NCBI GenBank assembly: GCA_001584585.1
Contig: LSYV01000024.1
Span: 76,514-103,961, forward strand
DNA from: Gonium pectorale
Taxonomy: Eukaryota > Chlorophyta > Chlorophyceae > Chlamydomonadales > Volvocaceae
Direction: 5' to 3'
Length of the DNA: 27,448 nt
The position numbers and the translations under genes are program-made. Under the pieces are notes generated by a model. The model was not told where the DNA came from and made no database searches. It saw only the letters and a list, made by a program, of their open reading frames with translations. This document shows, one piece after another, positions 1 through 13,496 of this stretch. Positions within the stretch are counted from its first letter, which is position 1. Each line of letters begins with the position of its first letter.

Positions 1-281
1 GGACTGGAGGGCAAGCGACCGTGGGAGGGGGAGGGGGGAGGGCCTCAAGAACCTGTGCGGGGAAGGAGTCGGGGACTGAGGCCAGCGACCGCATCAGTGA
101 ATTCTGCACGTGCACGTGAGTTCCACCACCACCGTGAGTGCCCCATCAGCGTCACCACCGCCCCCCCAACGCCCGCGGCGACCGCCGCACGGGCCCCGCC
201 CCCCACGAAGTCCACATCCCGTGCCCCCGACGCAACTCCAGGCCCCGCTTACGAGCCCTGCTGGTCTGCGGGCCTTGCCGC

Positions 282-417
282 CACACACACACACACACAC
301 CCCTCCACCCGATTCGGTGTCCGCGACGCGACCCGTTCCCCCCCCCCCACACACACACCACACACACATGTATGCGTTGTTCCTTTTCAACACACCACAC
401 ACACACACACACACACG
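282..417. repeat. (CA)n microsatellite cluster in malic enzyme intron
   Basis: Three CA tracts (about 282-300, 349-368 and 391-416) with a run of eleven C at 338-348 lie just after the donor of the exon ending at 436, so the transcript carries (TG)n and G runs. Bases 1-435 hold no exon I can support. They are taken as intron sequence of the malic enzyme gene. Confidence 0.85.
311..348 (+). repeat. dispersed intronic repeat, copy 1 (truncated)
   Basis: This starts with GATTCGGTGTCCGCGACGCG followed by ACCCGTT and a C run leading into CA repeats. The same 27-base core, then a C run and CACACA, recurs at 26376-26518, and a diverged core occurs at 875-901. It lacks the GTATGC start seen in copies 2 and 3. 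It lies antisense within an intron of the malic enzyme gene. Confidence 0.75.
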
Positions 418-435
418 CCCCAGCAGCCCCCCCAC

Positions 436-3472
<3,037 letters not shown>

Positions 3473-4321
3473 GAACTCTGTTGCCTGACTAAAACGATTG
3501 AGTAAGTTTCCGCGCGAGTAGATTGTGGCGAGCCTTTGCACTCGACGGGCGTATAGGGTGCAGACCCGCGGGACGGCGACATGGCGACACGGCGATTAAC
3601 TTGCTTCTCGCCTCCTCCATTCCTGACCTGTACCAATAGCAACTGACATCTAAAGATATGCATGCCATACAATACACTTGGCGGGCCCAGGCTGCCATAG
3701 CAGCTTTGGGTCGCATGGTGTCCTCACGAGGCACTGTAGGCACACCATTACGGACACTTCTCTTTTGAATTTTTATGGTCATTTACTCTGTGCGCTCGCC
3801 GTATTCAGAAGCGAGAGAATGCGGAAGAGCCCTGCCCGCCTTTAGCTCTGCTCACAACACGTTTTCCGTGGATACAATGCAGCGTAAATACTTCAACAAA
3901 CAAACGGAGCAGGGCAACTCCTATGTTTTTACAGTTCCGTACGATTTCTGAGATGCACCTCCCTGCAAGGATACCGAGGCCTGGCTGCCTTGACTAGCAG
4001 CAGTGCGGGTTTGTCAAGCGTTTTGGAACTGAGTCCGATCAAATGGGACAGAGGGGCGGCCCCCGGAAACGATAGGGCCAAGGGGCGGCCCGAAGGGTTG
4101 TGCTCACGCGCGTCATTCTAACGGGGAGCAATGACCAGCTGCTCATACCTCGACCCAGCAAGTCTGCTGGCGCAGAGTGCTCGCGATGTGCGTCTGGGCC
4201 GACGTGCCAGCGCTTGCTCACACGCGCTGTTGGCAACGGCGAGGAGGTACGCAGTATGGCATTATGTGGAACTCAGGGGATCGCTTAGATCTTGGCGAGG
4301 CCTGGGAACCGCCGTCCTGAA
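3473..4321. promoter_or_regulatory. shared head-to-head upstream region of malic enzyme and OPR genes
   Basis: The start codons of the two divergent genes are 849 bp apart, so both promoters and both 5' untranslated regions must lie here. The middle part is clearly less GC-rich than the coding regions. No convincing TATA box or repeated operator was found by eye, and no other gene is supported. Confidence 0.6.
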
Positions 4322-7300
4322 ATGGTCGCTCTTCGCCCTAACCCCGCCAGGGCTCCGCTCTACGAGAGCAGCGTTCAGGGCAGCGCAAGCCAAGCATTTA
4401 CCAGCGCGACTGCTCCGACACAGGTGCGTCGAGACAACTGACGCATTCCTGCGTGTTTATCGCCGTTTCCGTCTTGTAGCGAGCCTGCACAACTCCCATC
4501 CCACAGGTTCTCCCTCCAATCGAGATGGACCAGCTGGTGCAGCAGCAGGACGTGAACCACGCGGTTGCGGGACGCTCGCATCGGCGGCATGGCCGGCCTC
4601 GGCCTCCCCTCCCACAGCCGGACCTCCAGGTGGCGCTAGGCGCTTCGGCAGCTGAGCGCACTGTGGAGGCGCTCATACCGCCGGTGTGCTACGACACTGG
4701 CGGGCAGCCCCCGCCTAGAGCCCCGGTCGACGGCACAGCAGCAGAGCACGGGGTGGCGCATAGCAGCCCAGGCCCGCGCAACCCGCTCTCACCCGACAAT
4801 CACTCGGATCTGGCGGGGAAGTCGCCCTCGCCGTCGCTACGGCCAGGGGCGGATCTGGCCAACCAGACCTATGCGGACGGCGGCAGCTCTGCAGACATGG
4901 AGCAGCAGCTACAGGACACAGCCTCGCGCGTCGGGCGGAATCAGCAGTCTTGGGGCCCGCGCCTTCAGCAGCACATGCGCCGGCCGCTCAGCCACGCGAC
5001 GCAGGCGCTGCCGGATGCCGGCCCGGCGGAGGGCTTCGCGGCTGGAGAGCGCCCGCTGCCCCACGACGCGGCACTGGAGGAGCCCGCGGGGCCGAGCGGC
5101 CGTGGGGATGGGCTCGCAGCTGAGCTGCTGGCATGCCGCACGAGCCGCAGCCTCCAACGCTTTGTGCATGTACACAGACCGCGCCTGAGCCGGCGACTGT
5201 TAGGGTAGGTGCTTGTGCTTAACCGTTTGGGCAGGTAAAATGGTTCCTACGTAGTATACTACCGGTAGTATCAAGGCGTACCGGTCCCACACGAAACGAC
5301 GGTCATGTACCGGTAACACTTGTGAGCGACGGGGCTTACAGCATGGGCATGGGTCGGGGCGCGCGTGCGCGTCGGACTCACTTGGTTGCCTTCGAGGGGG
5401 AGGATATGAGCTCGAAGCTTGCTATGTTATATTGCCCCGTCTTGGCTCCGCCCGTTCGCTATCTTTGCGCGCGTCTGTGCCCCGACGCTTCCGCGATCGC
5501 CTGCGTTAACGCCGGTGATTGGCCCTTGGGCGTACCTCAGGGGCCTCGCTGCATGACAAGATAGACATCCAGAAAGCATGGGCCACAGCGTTTTTCATAT
5601 CCATGCCTCCGTGCGTCTGAACCCTTGCAGGGCCGCGCTGGTGCATCTCAGTCGCCTAGTGGCGGAGGAGCCTCCAAGCGACGACCTGGAGCGGCAGCTA
5701 GTGGCGGTGCTTGTGGACGAGCTCACGGCGCGCCTGCGGGGCGGACTCAGGGCCCTTCCCCAGGCGGAGCTGGCGGCCACGGTGTGCGCGCTGAGCAGGA
5801 TGCGCGCCTTCGACGGGCCGCTGCTGCGCGAGGCAGCGGCCCTGGCGCGGGAGGACGCGCGGGAGCTGAGCGCGTGGCAGGCGGCAGGGCTGGTGTGGTC
5901 TTTTGCCCGGTGAGTCGAAGCTGGGTTGCACCCAGCTGACGGGGACTTCAGGGGTCGGCGTGGCTACGGGGGGCGAGCAAGTTGGGGCTTGTGGGCAAAA
6001 TGCGGTAGCAATGCATAGGGTGCCGTCTTGCACTAGTGCTGAGAACGTCGAAGGTGACGGTCTATGTGCCCGCACCCTCTCATGGCGAATGGATAAGATC
6101 GTGGTCCTGAGTGCCATGGAGTAATGCGATGCCAGTGTTTCCTGGGCGCAGGTGGCTGGGTCGTGGTAGCCACAGTGGATCCGTTGCAAGGGCTAATCCG
6201 CCAGGGTGCCCGACTGGGGCACGGCTGAAGAACTGGCGCATGCGCTCTCCTCGTACAGTGGCATGGGCAAACGTGTTCATGCAAGGATGCCTCAAGCGCG
6301 TTGAGACAACACTTGCCTCATAAGCACGGACGTCCTCTTTACGGCCGCCAAGCTCGACCCACGTCTAAACCATGTCCTTGCATTCCCGTTTCCTGCCCAC
6401 CACCCCATGCCCCCAGATACCGGCGGGACTTCCGGTTCTCCCTCGAATCAGGCTGGGCGCTAGCGCTCTTGGACGGCGTGCTACCCCGCTTGCCCTCGGC
6501 CCGGGCAGGCGACGCCGCCCTCCTCCTCTACGGCCTAGCCCTCCTCGGCGAGCGGCCCCCTACGGCGGCCTTCGGTCCCCTCCTGGCCTCCTCCCGATCC
6601 GGCATGGCCTCGCTCGGCGGCCGGGAGCTGTCAATGTGCATCTGGGCGCTGGCCAAACTCCAGCACGACCCGGGGGCGGACTGGGTGGAGGCGTTTCTGG
6701 CCCGCTGCGAGGCCGCGACGCGCACCTTCACCACCGGCTCCTCGGTCGCCAACGTGCTGTACGGCTTGGCGCGCCTGGGCGTGCGGCCGCCGGCCGGCTG
6801 GATGGCGCACTTTCTGTGGCAGGCGCAACGGCGAATGAACTGCATGGACCAGCAGAGCCTGGTCATGGTGGCCTGGGCCCTGGCCCGCATACGCTACCGG
6901 CCCGACAACGGCTGGCTCACCCGCTTCCTGCGGTACGCCCGGTCGGTGGTCCTGCAGCAGCCCGGGCGCGACCCGCAGCAGCTGCTGGGCCTGTCGTCGC
7001 AGCAGCTGGCGGCCCAGCCGCCCAGCGCCGAGGTGGTCGCCGCGGCGCAGCAGAGGCAGCTGACGCTCTGGCGGCTGCAGCAGCAGCGGCTGCGCCAGCG
7101 GCTCAGCGGGGGGCGCGCGGGCGTCGCCGGCGCCGCCGGCGTCGATGCAGCTGCTGCAGCGCAGCCCATCGCAGGCTCCGTGGAGTCGCAGGTGTCCATC
7201 CAGGGCCTTAACAACCTGCTCTGGGCGTTGGAGCGGTTGTCGGTTAGGCCCAACGGCACGTGGATGGTGCACTATTGCCGCGCGGCGCAGACGCGCCTGG

Positions 7301-8568
7301 CGACCTGCCCTCCCATGGAGCTCGCTACGCTACTGTGGGCGGTGGCCCGCCTGCCGTGGCTGCCAACGCAGGGTTGGATGGTGGACGCCTGCGCCGCACT
7401 GCGGGCCTGCCTGCCGCGCTGCCCGCCGGCCGGACGTGTGATGGCCTTTCTCGCCTTTGGCCGCTTCTGCGGGTGGATGGGCTACCGCCCGGAAGACAAC
7501 GGCTCGCTGTTTGAGGCCCTGGCGCAGCACCTGGACCCCGTGTACAGCCGCCTGCAGACCACCACGCTCATCTCCGTGCTAGTGGCGGCGACGCGCTACC
7601 GGCCGGCCCTCGCGCCCGCCCGGCTGGCGGCGGTGCTGTCGTCCCTGCTCGCGCGGGTGCGATCCGCGCCCGCCGGCGTGGTACAGCACAGCGCCAGCGA
7701 GCCGGCCGCGGCTGCTGCTGCGGTGGGTGTAGCCGAGTGGACTGCCGAGGGGACCGCCCTGGTTCCGATGACGGCCGTGACCGTGGGCCGCCGCGCGTTC
7801 TCGGACGCCGATCGGGCGGCGCCCGCGGCGGTGGCCACACCCGTGCCGCCGCTGACGCAGCGCCAGTGCGTCAATGCGGTGTACGCGGTCGGCCGCGCCA
7901 TGCGCGTCGCCGGGCGGTCCGAGACGGTGCGACGGCTGTGCGTGGCGCTGCTTCGGGAGCTGCTGGGCCGGGCGGAGCAGGCCGCCGAGGCCGGGCAGCT
8001 CAATGCTGTCGACCTGCTGCAGCTGCTGTGCGGCGTGGCGGCCGCGGGGATGCGCGTCAGCGAGGACTGGCTGCGGCGCCACGAGGCCCGTATGCGGCAG
8101 GCGCTGGCGGCAGGCGACCGGCTGGCGCTGCGGCACCTTGCTGAGCTGCACCGCGCATACCGGGAGCTCGGCTATTCCGCCACTACGCTGCCGGTGCCGC
8201 CGCCGGCGCCGCCGCGAGGAGTCGCGCCGCCGGCCAGGGCCGCGGCAGCGGCGGCGCGGACGCCGACAGCGGCAGGGGTTCGGGAGGAAGCAGGCGGTGG
8301 CGGCGCCGCGCTCGCCGCCCGGGAACACCCTCACAAGAGGGGGAAGGCGGCTAAAGCATCGGCGAGCACTGCACTGGCGGCGCGGAGGGAGGAGGAGAGC
8401 CAGCAGCCGCGGCGGCGGGCCAGGGCTGTGGGGAGGGAGAGCGCCAATGGTGCGCAGGCACATCAGCGCCCGGCAGGGCAGAAGCGCGCGCAGCGACCGG
8501 CGGAGGGAGCGAGCAAGGAAGCGGCCGAGTGTCGGGAGGCTGGTGCGGGGAGTGGTGAAGAGCACTAG
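4322..8568 (+). CDS. octotricopeptide-repeat (OPR) protein, probable organelle RNA factor
   Basis: Four exons, 4322-4423, 4507-5204, 5631-5909 and 6417-8568, join in phase to give 1076 residues. The ATG at 4322 is the first after an in-frame TAG at 4286. The first 34 residues are rich in Ala, Ser, Thr and Pro, consistent with a plastid or mitochondrial presequence. Residues about 35-265 are low complexity. From about 268 to 950 there are roughly 13 degenerate helical repeats whose second helix reads like ANVLYGLARLG, VMVAWALARIR, NNLLWALERLS or ATLLWAVARLP, each followed by P-x-x-x-W. Two successive units are spaced 39 and 38 residues, the OPR length. OPR proteins known in Chlamydomonas (such as Tbc2 for psbC translation) bind specific organelle transcripts for stability, processing or translation. 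A Gln, Ala and Arg rich insert (about 540-615) splits the array. The C-terminal 120 residues are basic low complexity, and no RAP domain is visible. The RNA target cannot be told. Confidence 0.85.
5251..5271. repeat. two overlapping perfect palindromes in OPR intron 2
   Basis: GTAGTATACTAC (5251-5262) and ATACTACCGGTAGTAT (5256-5271) are both perfect palindromes sharing seven bases. ACCGGT-type words recur just downstream (near 5281 and 5311). They lie in the 426-bp intron 5205-5630. No function is known to me. Confidence 0.6.
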
Positions 8569-9987
8569 GTGCATCATGGTGCACAGGACACGGCAATAGG
8601 GCGTTGTAGCGCCACCGAGTCACCGTTTCTTGCTGGAGAGTGGATTGGGGCGCGAGTGGTACGGCGACGCGGTTTGATGCCCCATGGCATGTCGCGCGGT
8701 TGGCATGTCGTGCGACACTGCCTGGTTACGGGGCCGCCAACCAAGGCAGACCACGCCGTCTGTAACAGGTGCAAGAGGGCATTCGATGCGGGCTGAAGGC
8801 CGTGCGCGGAACGCTCGGTACGGCTCGGTCGATTGTACGATACCAACATTCCGCCCTCGGGGCGGCTCCGATTGTGCGACAGCGTGAGAGGAGCTTTTTG
8901 AGAGCGTGTGCAGACGAGGAGCAGATGTATAGGTTTCCATTGTCCAAGCATGTGGTGCCTCCGCGAGTCCTGCCCGAGAAGTTCAGCGCACAGGCGCTTA
9001 TGAGTCGGGTCACAGGGGATGGTTTAGATTTCGCAGGCTGAAGCTGGATTGCTTCTTGCGTTGCTATCTTAGGTCATGCGGGAGGTGTTGAGAGGAGATT
9101 AGTAAGCGGTTACCGTTGTTGGCTGGAGTGGGGCAGGCGTCCTGCGGCGGAGCAAGAGGTTCGCAGCTGCGCGCGACCCCACCAAGCCTTCTGTGCCAGA
9201 CCATTAGTCCGCTACACGCGGCATCCCGAGACAACATGTTGCTGTACGGCTGCTGCCATTAGTTTTTGTATACCGTGCTGAGTCCCCAAGCCTTGGTTCT
9301 CGTCGCTGCACGGTTGGGTTGGACTCGGCTTACGCACTTCAGCCGAACGAACGCAGCTGGAACGAAATCATCCAAAGCAAATGCCCCGAGTGCGACGCGT
9401 GCCACGTTCAGCCAAAAGATCAACCCCGGATGGCATTGGAGGGAGACAGCTCGTGGTGCTCTCCTGGCGCTTCCTAGCCAGCCATCAAGTCCGTAAGCCG
9501 CGGTGTTGCAGTGAGGGCTGGTCCACGGCGTCATACCGAATACGTACGCTAGGGCGCTGCTAGGGTGCGCAACGTGTAAAAGCAAGGTGGTTACGGAGGG
9601 GACAGGGCAGCCACGCGGATTGGCGGTCGTTCTTGCGGAATATATGCATGTAGAAGCATGCGTTCAACGCAGGCTGCATTTTGCTGGGATGAAACTGATG
9701 CTGCGCCCGAGTCGTATACATCATGATTCTGAAGCATATTTGTTCATACTTCTCATACATGGATCAGGGTATGAGAAGAGGTGGAGCTAACCGAAGTACC
9801 CGTTTCGGGTTTCGGAATGTACCACGTACTGCGCAGGGGCCCGCTGGCCTACATAAAGCCAATCTCCGTTGAGCCCAAAGTGTGAGTAGAATCATATACA
9901 TAGCAAACACTTGCACCCAGCCCTCCACGTATTTGTAACCGTAGCGGTCATCGCTCTCCTACGCTTACGAACACCCTTACCATAAAC
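8569..9987. other. intergenic region between OPR and dehydrogenase genes
   Basis: This is 1.4 kb without a supportable gene. It should hold the 3' untranslated region of the OPR gene and the promoter of the dehydrogenase gene. Base composition falls toward the 3' half. A weak TATA-like TACATAAAG is at 9850-9858, about 130 bases before the ATG at 9988. Short open frames here are small, overlapping on both strands and lack codon bias. Confidence 0.5.
8761..8765 (+). terminator. TGTAA polyadenylation signal candidate, OPR gene
   Basis: TGTAA is the usual polyadenylation motif in volvocine algae. This is the first occurrence downstream of the OPR stop codon, 193 bases after it. Confidence 0.5.
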
Positions 9988-12900
9988 ATGGCCCAGGCCA
10001 TCGCTAGGCGACACACCCTTTCAAATGTTATCCACCGTCAGGTGAGGGATGCAGCCCCCGAACTCCATCGTCTCGGCGTTCTCACATCACTCTCGCCGGC
10101 CGCCCTCCCGCTGCAGGTCAAACCCTCCGCTGCCATCCCGTAAGTATCATGCAACTTTTGCCTCTGAATTTGGCGGGTTCTTGCGATCAGGGGTCGGCTT
10201 AGCTTTTTGCAATCGCTGCTGGCGCAGGTGCCCCGTCCGCACCGCCGCCCCCGTCATCCCTTCCCACGACCGCAGCTCCGTTATCGTCAACTATCAGGTC
10301 GACAGTGCCTCGGAGACGCACCGCGCGGCCGTGTCCAAGCTGCTTGCGCGCCGCGGATGGGCCGTGCCCGCGCCCAAGCAGAAGCTTACCAACTGGAGCT
10401 ACACCGTTGGCGAGATCGGCCAGCACGAGGTCGACATTCGCGTTACCCACAACGGGCTTTGCCATACGGACATGCACATGCGGGTGAGTTGGGGCGGTTC
10501 GTGGGCCTGGGTTTGGGGCTGGTCCGTCGGCACGGAACTCAACGATTGGAAGGAGCCTGACTGTATGCGGACAGCGGAGATTGGATGTCCTGGGAGTAGG
10601 GTGTTGCGTTGACCCATCGTGGCTTGACTTCCACAGGCTCTTGGGAACAGAACTTGAGTGCGTGTCCGCATCAGCGCCTGCCCTGCGCAAGGACTTCTAT
10701 GCCGCTTCGCTCCTAGAGGGAAGTAGAGCCGCCCGGTCCAGGCTCCGCTGTCTGCTAATCCCCACCAAGCTCTGATCCAGATGCTGAATTCAAACCTGCT
10801 GCTGGTACTCATTCCACGGGCCCCTTTGCCCTCGCGCCCGGTCCACCTTTGCAGGATAACGACTGGGGCATCAGCGGCTTCCCCTTCATCCCGGGCCACG
10901 AAGTTGTGGGCGAGGTGGTGGCGGTGGGCAGCCAGGTGACCGGGCTGCGCCCCGGCGACCGCGCGGGCGTGGGCTGGATCTCTGACTCGTGCCGCTGCTG
11001 CGCCAACTGCAAACGCGGCGAGGAGAACCTGTGCGAGAAGGTGCGCCGGGGCGGTGTCGTGGGGCCGGGCCGGGACGAACGTCACATGTCTTGCTCTGTA
11101 CCCGCCCGCCGCGCCTTCGGGCGTGTATGACCGTAGAGGCGGGCTCCCTCTATCTCTGCATATTTCTTTTTTTTTCGTAGCGCGTCGCCCAACAACAGCA
11201 ATCAAACGTTCCCGTACATTCTATCCATGCGGGCGCTATGCCGTTGAGCATCTCCAATCGCTTGATTAATGAGGAGCCATAGCTCGCCCTAACTCCTTTC
11301 CGCGGCCCTTCCCAATCCCTGCCGTTCAGGGCTACACTGGGCTCACTGTGGCGGGGAACCACGGCGGCTTCCAGGACATCTGCCGCGTCAACGCCGACTT
11401 TGCCTACACCATCCCTGACGGCCTAGACTCGGCCTCCGCAGCGCCGCTGCTGTGCGCCGGAATTACCGTGTACGCGCCGCTTAGGTGAGGTGCTGGGCAA
11501 GGCCCACGTTAGCCAGTTTTGTTAGGCACGGTGTGCATGGGGCCGCGTGCAATTGCGCCCGCTTCGCATGCGACTTGGGTTGGATTGCACCCGCAGCCGT
11601 CCAGGCGCCGGAGAACGTAGAGGCGCACGGAAGCTTGTGGAGGCTGTTGGGACTGATTGTTATGCTTTTGTCCCCCCCTGCCCACTTGTCCATGGTCAGG
11701 GCGCACATCAAGCACCCCAACACCCATGTCGCCGTCATGGGCGTGGGCGGCCTGGGCCACCTCGCGCTGCAGTTTGCGCGCAAGATGGGCGCCGAGGTAA
11801 CCGCAATCTCCGGCCGACCCGATAAGGTGAGGGGCCTTCGCACGAAGGGTCTGAACTGCGGACGCGCTGGGATGTACAGTCACTACCGGTAAAACCATCA
11901 TCGCAGGAGGCGTGCCTAGGTTTTCTCACCAACCTCTGGCAATTCCGCGTTTTCCAACGTTGGCGCTGTCACACGCGTTGTTCCTACAATGTTTGCGCAG
12001 GAGGCTGAGACCAAGAGCATGGGCGCGCACAACTTCATGATCTTCGGCCGCGACAATGACAAGTTCAAGGTCGGTTGGGTGCTTGGATGTTGGTGATTGG
12101 GTGTCGATGGTTTGCTGGCTGATGATCCGGACTTGTCACAAGAGGTAGGCGAGAAACCATTTGTAAGGGTGGTAGAGCGGCCTTCTTCAACCCTCCGCCA
12201 ACAGCTGCTGCGCCATGCCGACGAACGTCACATGCCTTGAATTGTACCCGCCCGCCCTACTGGAAACGTCACGCCTTCGGGTGTATATGACTGTAGAGGC
12301 GGGCTCCCTCTTTCTTTGCAGATTTCTTTTTTTTGATGCCCCGCCTGTGCCCGTCGATCTGTCACACCATGCATGCAGGGCAAGTTCGACATTCTCATCA
12401 ACACCGCCTCATCCGACGTGTCCATCAGCCAGCTCATGTCCCTGCTCAAGGTGGACGGGAGCTTGATCCAGGTGCGAAGCATGTGCTAGGTTGGTAGCGG
12501 TTGGGGTATATGAGCACACGGAAAGGTGGTGGTGGTGGTCGCCGCCGAACTAACATGCAGGGACATCACCCCTTCGATTACCGCCGGAGCTGGGTCCTAC
12601 AACCACACCATAATTTTCGCGCTTAACTTCGTCGTATGCGTCGTTTCGTTTGAACACTAAAAGGTGTCGCAGACGGTTCCGTCTTGATGGTGGTGCAGGA
12701 GCGTCCCCTCGATGGGACAGGAATGATGCGCGCAACCTATTGCCCACTTCATATACCCGGACCCTTGTCCCTCCCCGCAGGTCGGCATCCCCGGCGGCGG
12801 CGCCGTGATGCAGGTGCCGCTGCAGGACCTGGTCTTCAACCAAAAGAAGGTGGGCAGGCGGACAAAAGCTTGGTATTGAAAGTCGCGCCCTTGCCTGCAC

Positions 12901-13496
12901 AGACCTGGCCACGCCACGATGTCGCCCGAGGCACGGCTCCTCACTGGCAGACACGCAGTGCACCTCATCCTTGATTGGTCGGAAACCCTCATATCCCGAC
13001 GCCCGCCCATCTACGTCGTCGGTCGCGTCAGGTGGTGGGCAGCATCGTGGGCGGCCGCGCCGACATGCAGGAGATGCTCAACTTCGCGGCGGTGCACGAC
13101 GTCAAGCCGCTCGTGGAGCTGTGGCCGCTCTCAAAGGTGCGGCGCGCGCTGGCTGCGTTATTTTCTGTGGAAAGGTTACTGGCGGAAAGGCGAGAAAGGG
13201 TGTACACATGGGGACCGGTGTGCCCCGTGGGTCGGAGCTGGGAATGTGGCCCCACGTGCGCCGGCGTTAGGGGTCGCCCGCGTGCGGTCCGGAGCGCCGG
13301 GACCGTTCCCTTAGCCAGGGCGATGCAAAAAGGATGCTCGTACGCCCGTGCTGCATGCTCGTGCGGTTGCGTGGGTTCTGGCCGGCCGGCCGTGACGCCC
13401 ATGCCACGCCCATCCCTGCAGGTCAACGAGGCTATGCAGCACGTCGCTGACGGCAAGGCGCGCTACCGCGTCGTGCTGACTTCGGACTGGCAGTAG
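9988..13496 (+). CDS. zinc-dependent alcohol dehydrogenase, cinnamyl alcohol dehydrogenase type
   Basis: Ten exons, 9988-10139, 10228-10483, 10855-11040, 11330-11484, 11700-11826, 12001-12069, 12379-12471, 12781-12849, 13032-13136 and 13422-13496, join in phase to 428 residues. The reaction is reversible NAD(P)H-dependent reduction of aldehydes to alcohols, and the physiological substrate is not predictable. Catalytic zinc ligands are Cys129 (in GLCHTD), His151-Glu152 (in PGHEVVGEV) and Cys240 (in PLLCAGITVY). The structural zinc cysteines are 182, 185, 188 and 196. The nucleotide-binding GVGGLG is at 264-269. The second strand ends at Ser287-Gly-Arg rather than in an acidic residue, which fits NADPH preference. 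The family norm is about 350-360 residues. The extra N-terminal 75 or so, starting MAQAIARRHTLSNVIHRQ, look like an organelle presequence. The start context AAACATGGCC is good. Most introns have standard GT-AG ends, the donor after 12069 being the weaker GTCGGT. Introns 3 and 6 carry a shared repeat. Confidence 0.95.
11074..11174 (+). repeat. intronic repeat of dehydrogenase gene, copy A
   Basis: This runs from GACGAACGTCACATG to TTTCTTTTTTTTT within intron 3 (11041-11329). It shares GTACCCGCCCGC, CGCCTTCGGG and GTAGAGGCGGGCTCCCTC in order with 12220-12334, at close to 90% identity outside one gap of about 12 bases. The C-rich and G-rich blocks are partly complementary and could fold. Confidence 0.85.
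12220..12334 (+). repeat. intronic repeat of dehydrogenase gene, copy B
   Basis: This is the second copy, in intron 6 (12070-12378). It has about 12 additional bases (around CTACTGGAAACG) compared with copy A and ends in the same T-rich tract. Sequence on both sides differs from that around copy A, so this is a dispersed element and not a duplication of a larger gene segment. Confidence 0.85.

Noticed and set aside
1..54. Possible next malic enzyme exon at the left edge (after the CACAG at about 50)
   Set aside because: The translation is poly-Pro and does not match the family sequence expected after the MDE junction, and no good donor is present.
4131..4655. Open frame of 174 residues at the start of the OPR region
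   Set aside because: It is in a different frame from the OPR exons and no splice in phase joins it. The ATG at 4322 in another frame joins perfectly.
7579..8577. 332-residue open frame on the minus strand opposite the OPR gene
   Set aside because: The sequence is almost entirely Arg, Pro, Ala and Gly as expected from a GC-rich antisense frame, and it overlaps real OPR repeats on the plus strand.
9266..9790. Short open frames in the 8569-9987 intergenic region
   Set aside because: They occur on both strands with no family motif, no biased codon use and no splice pairing.
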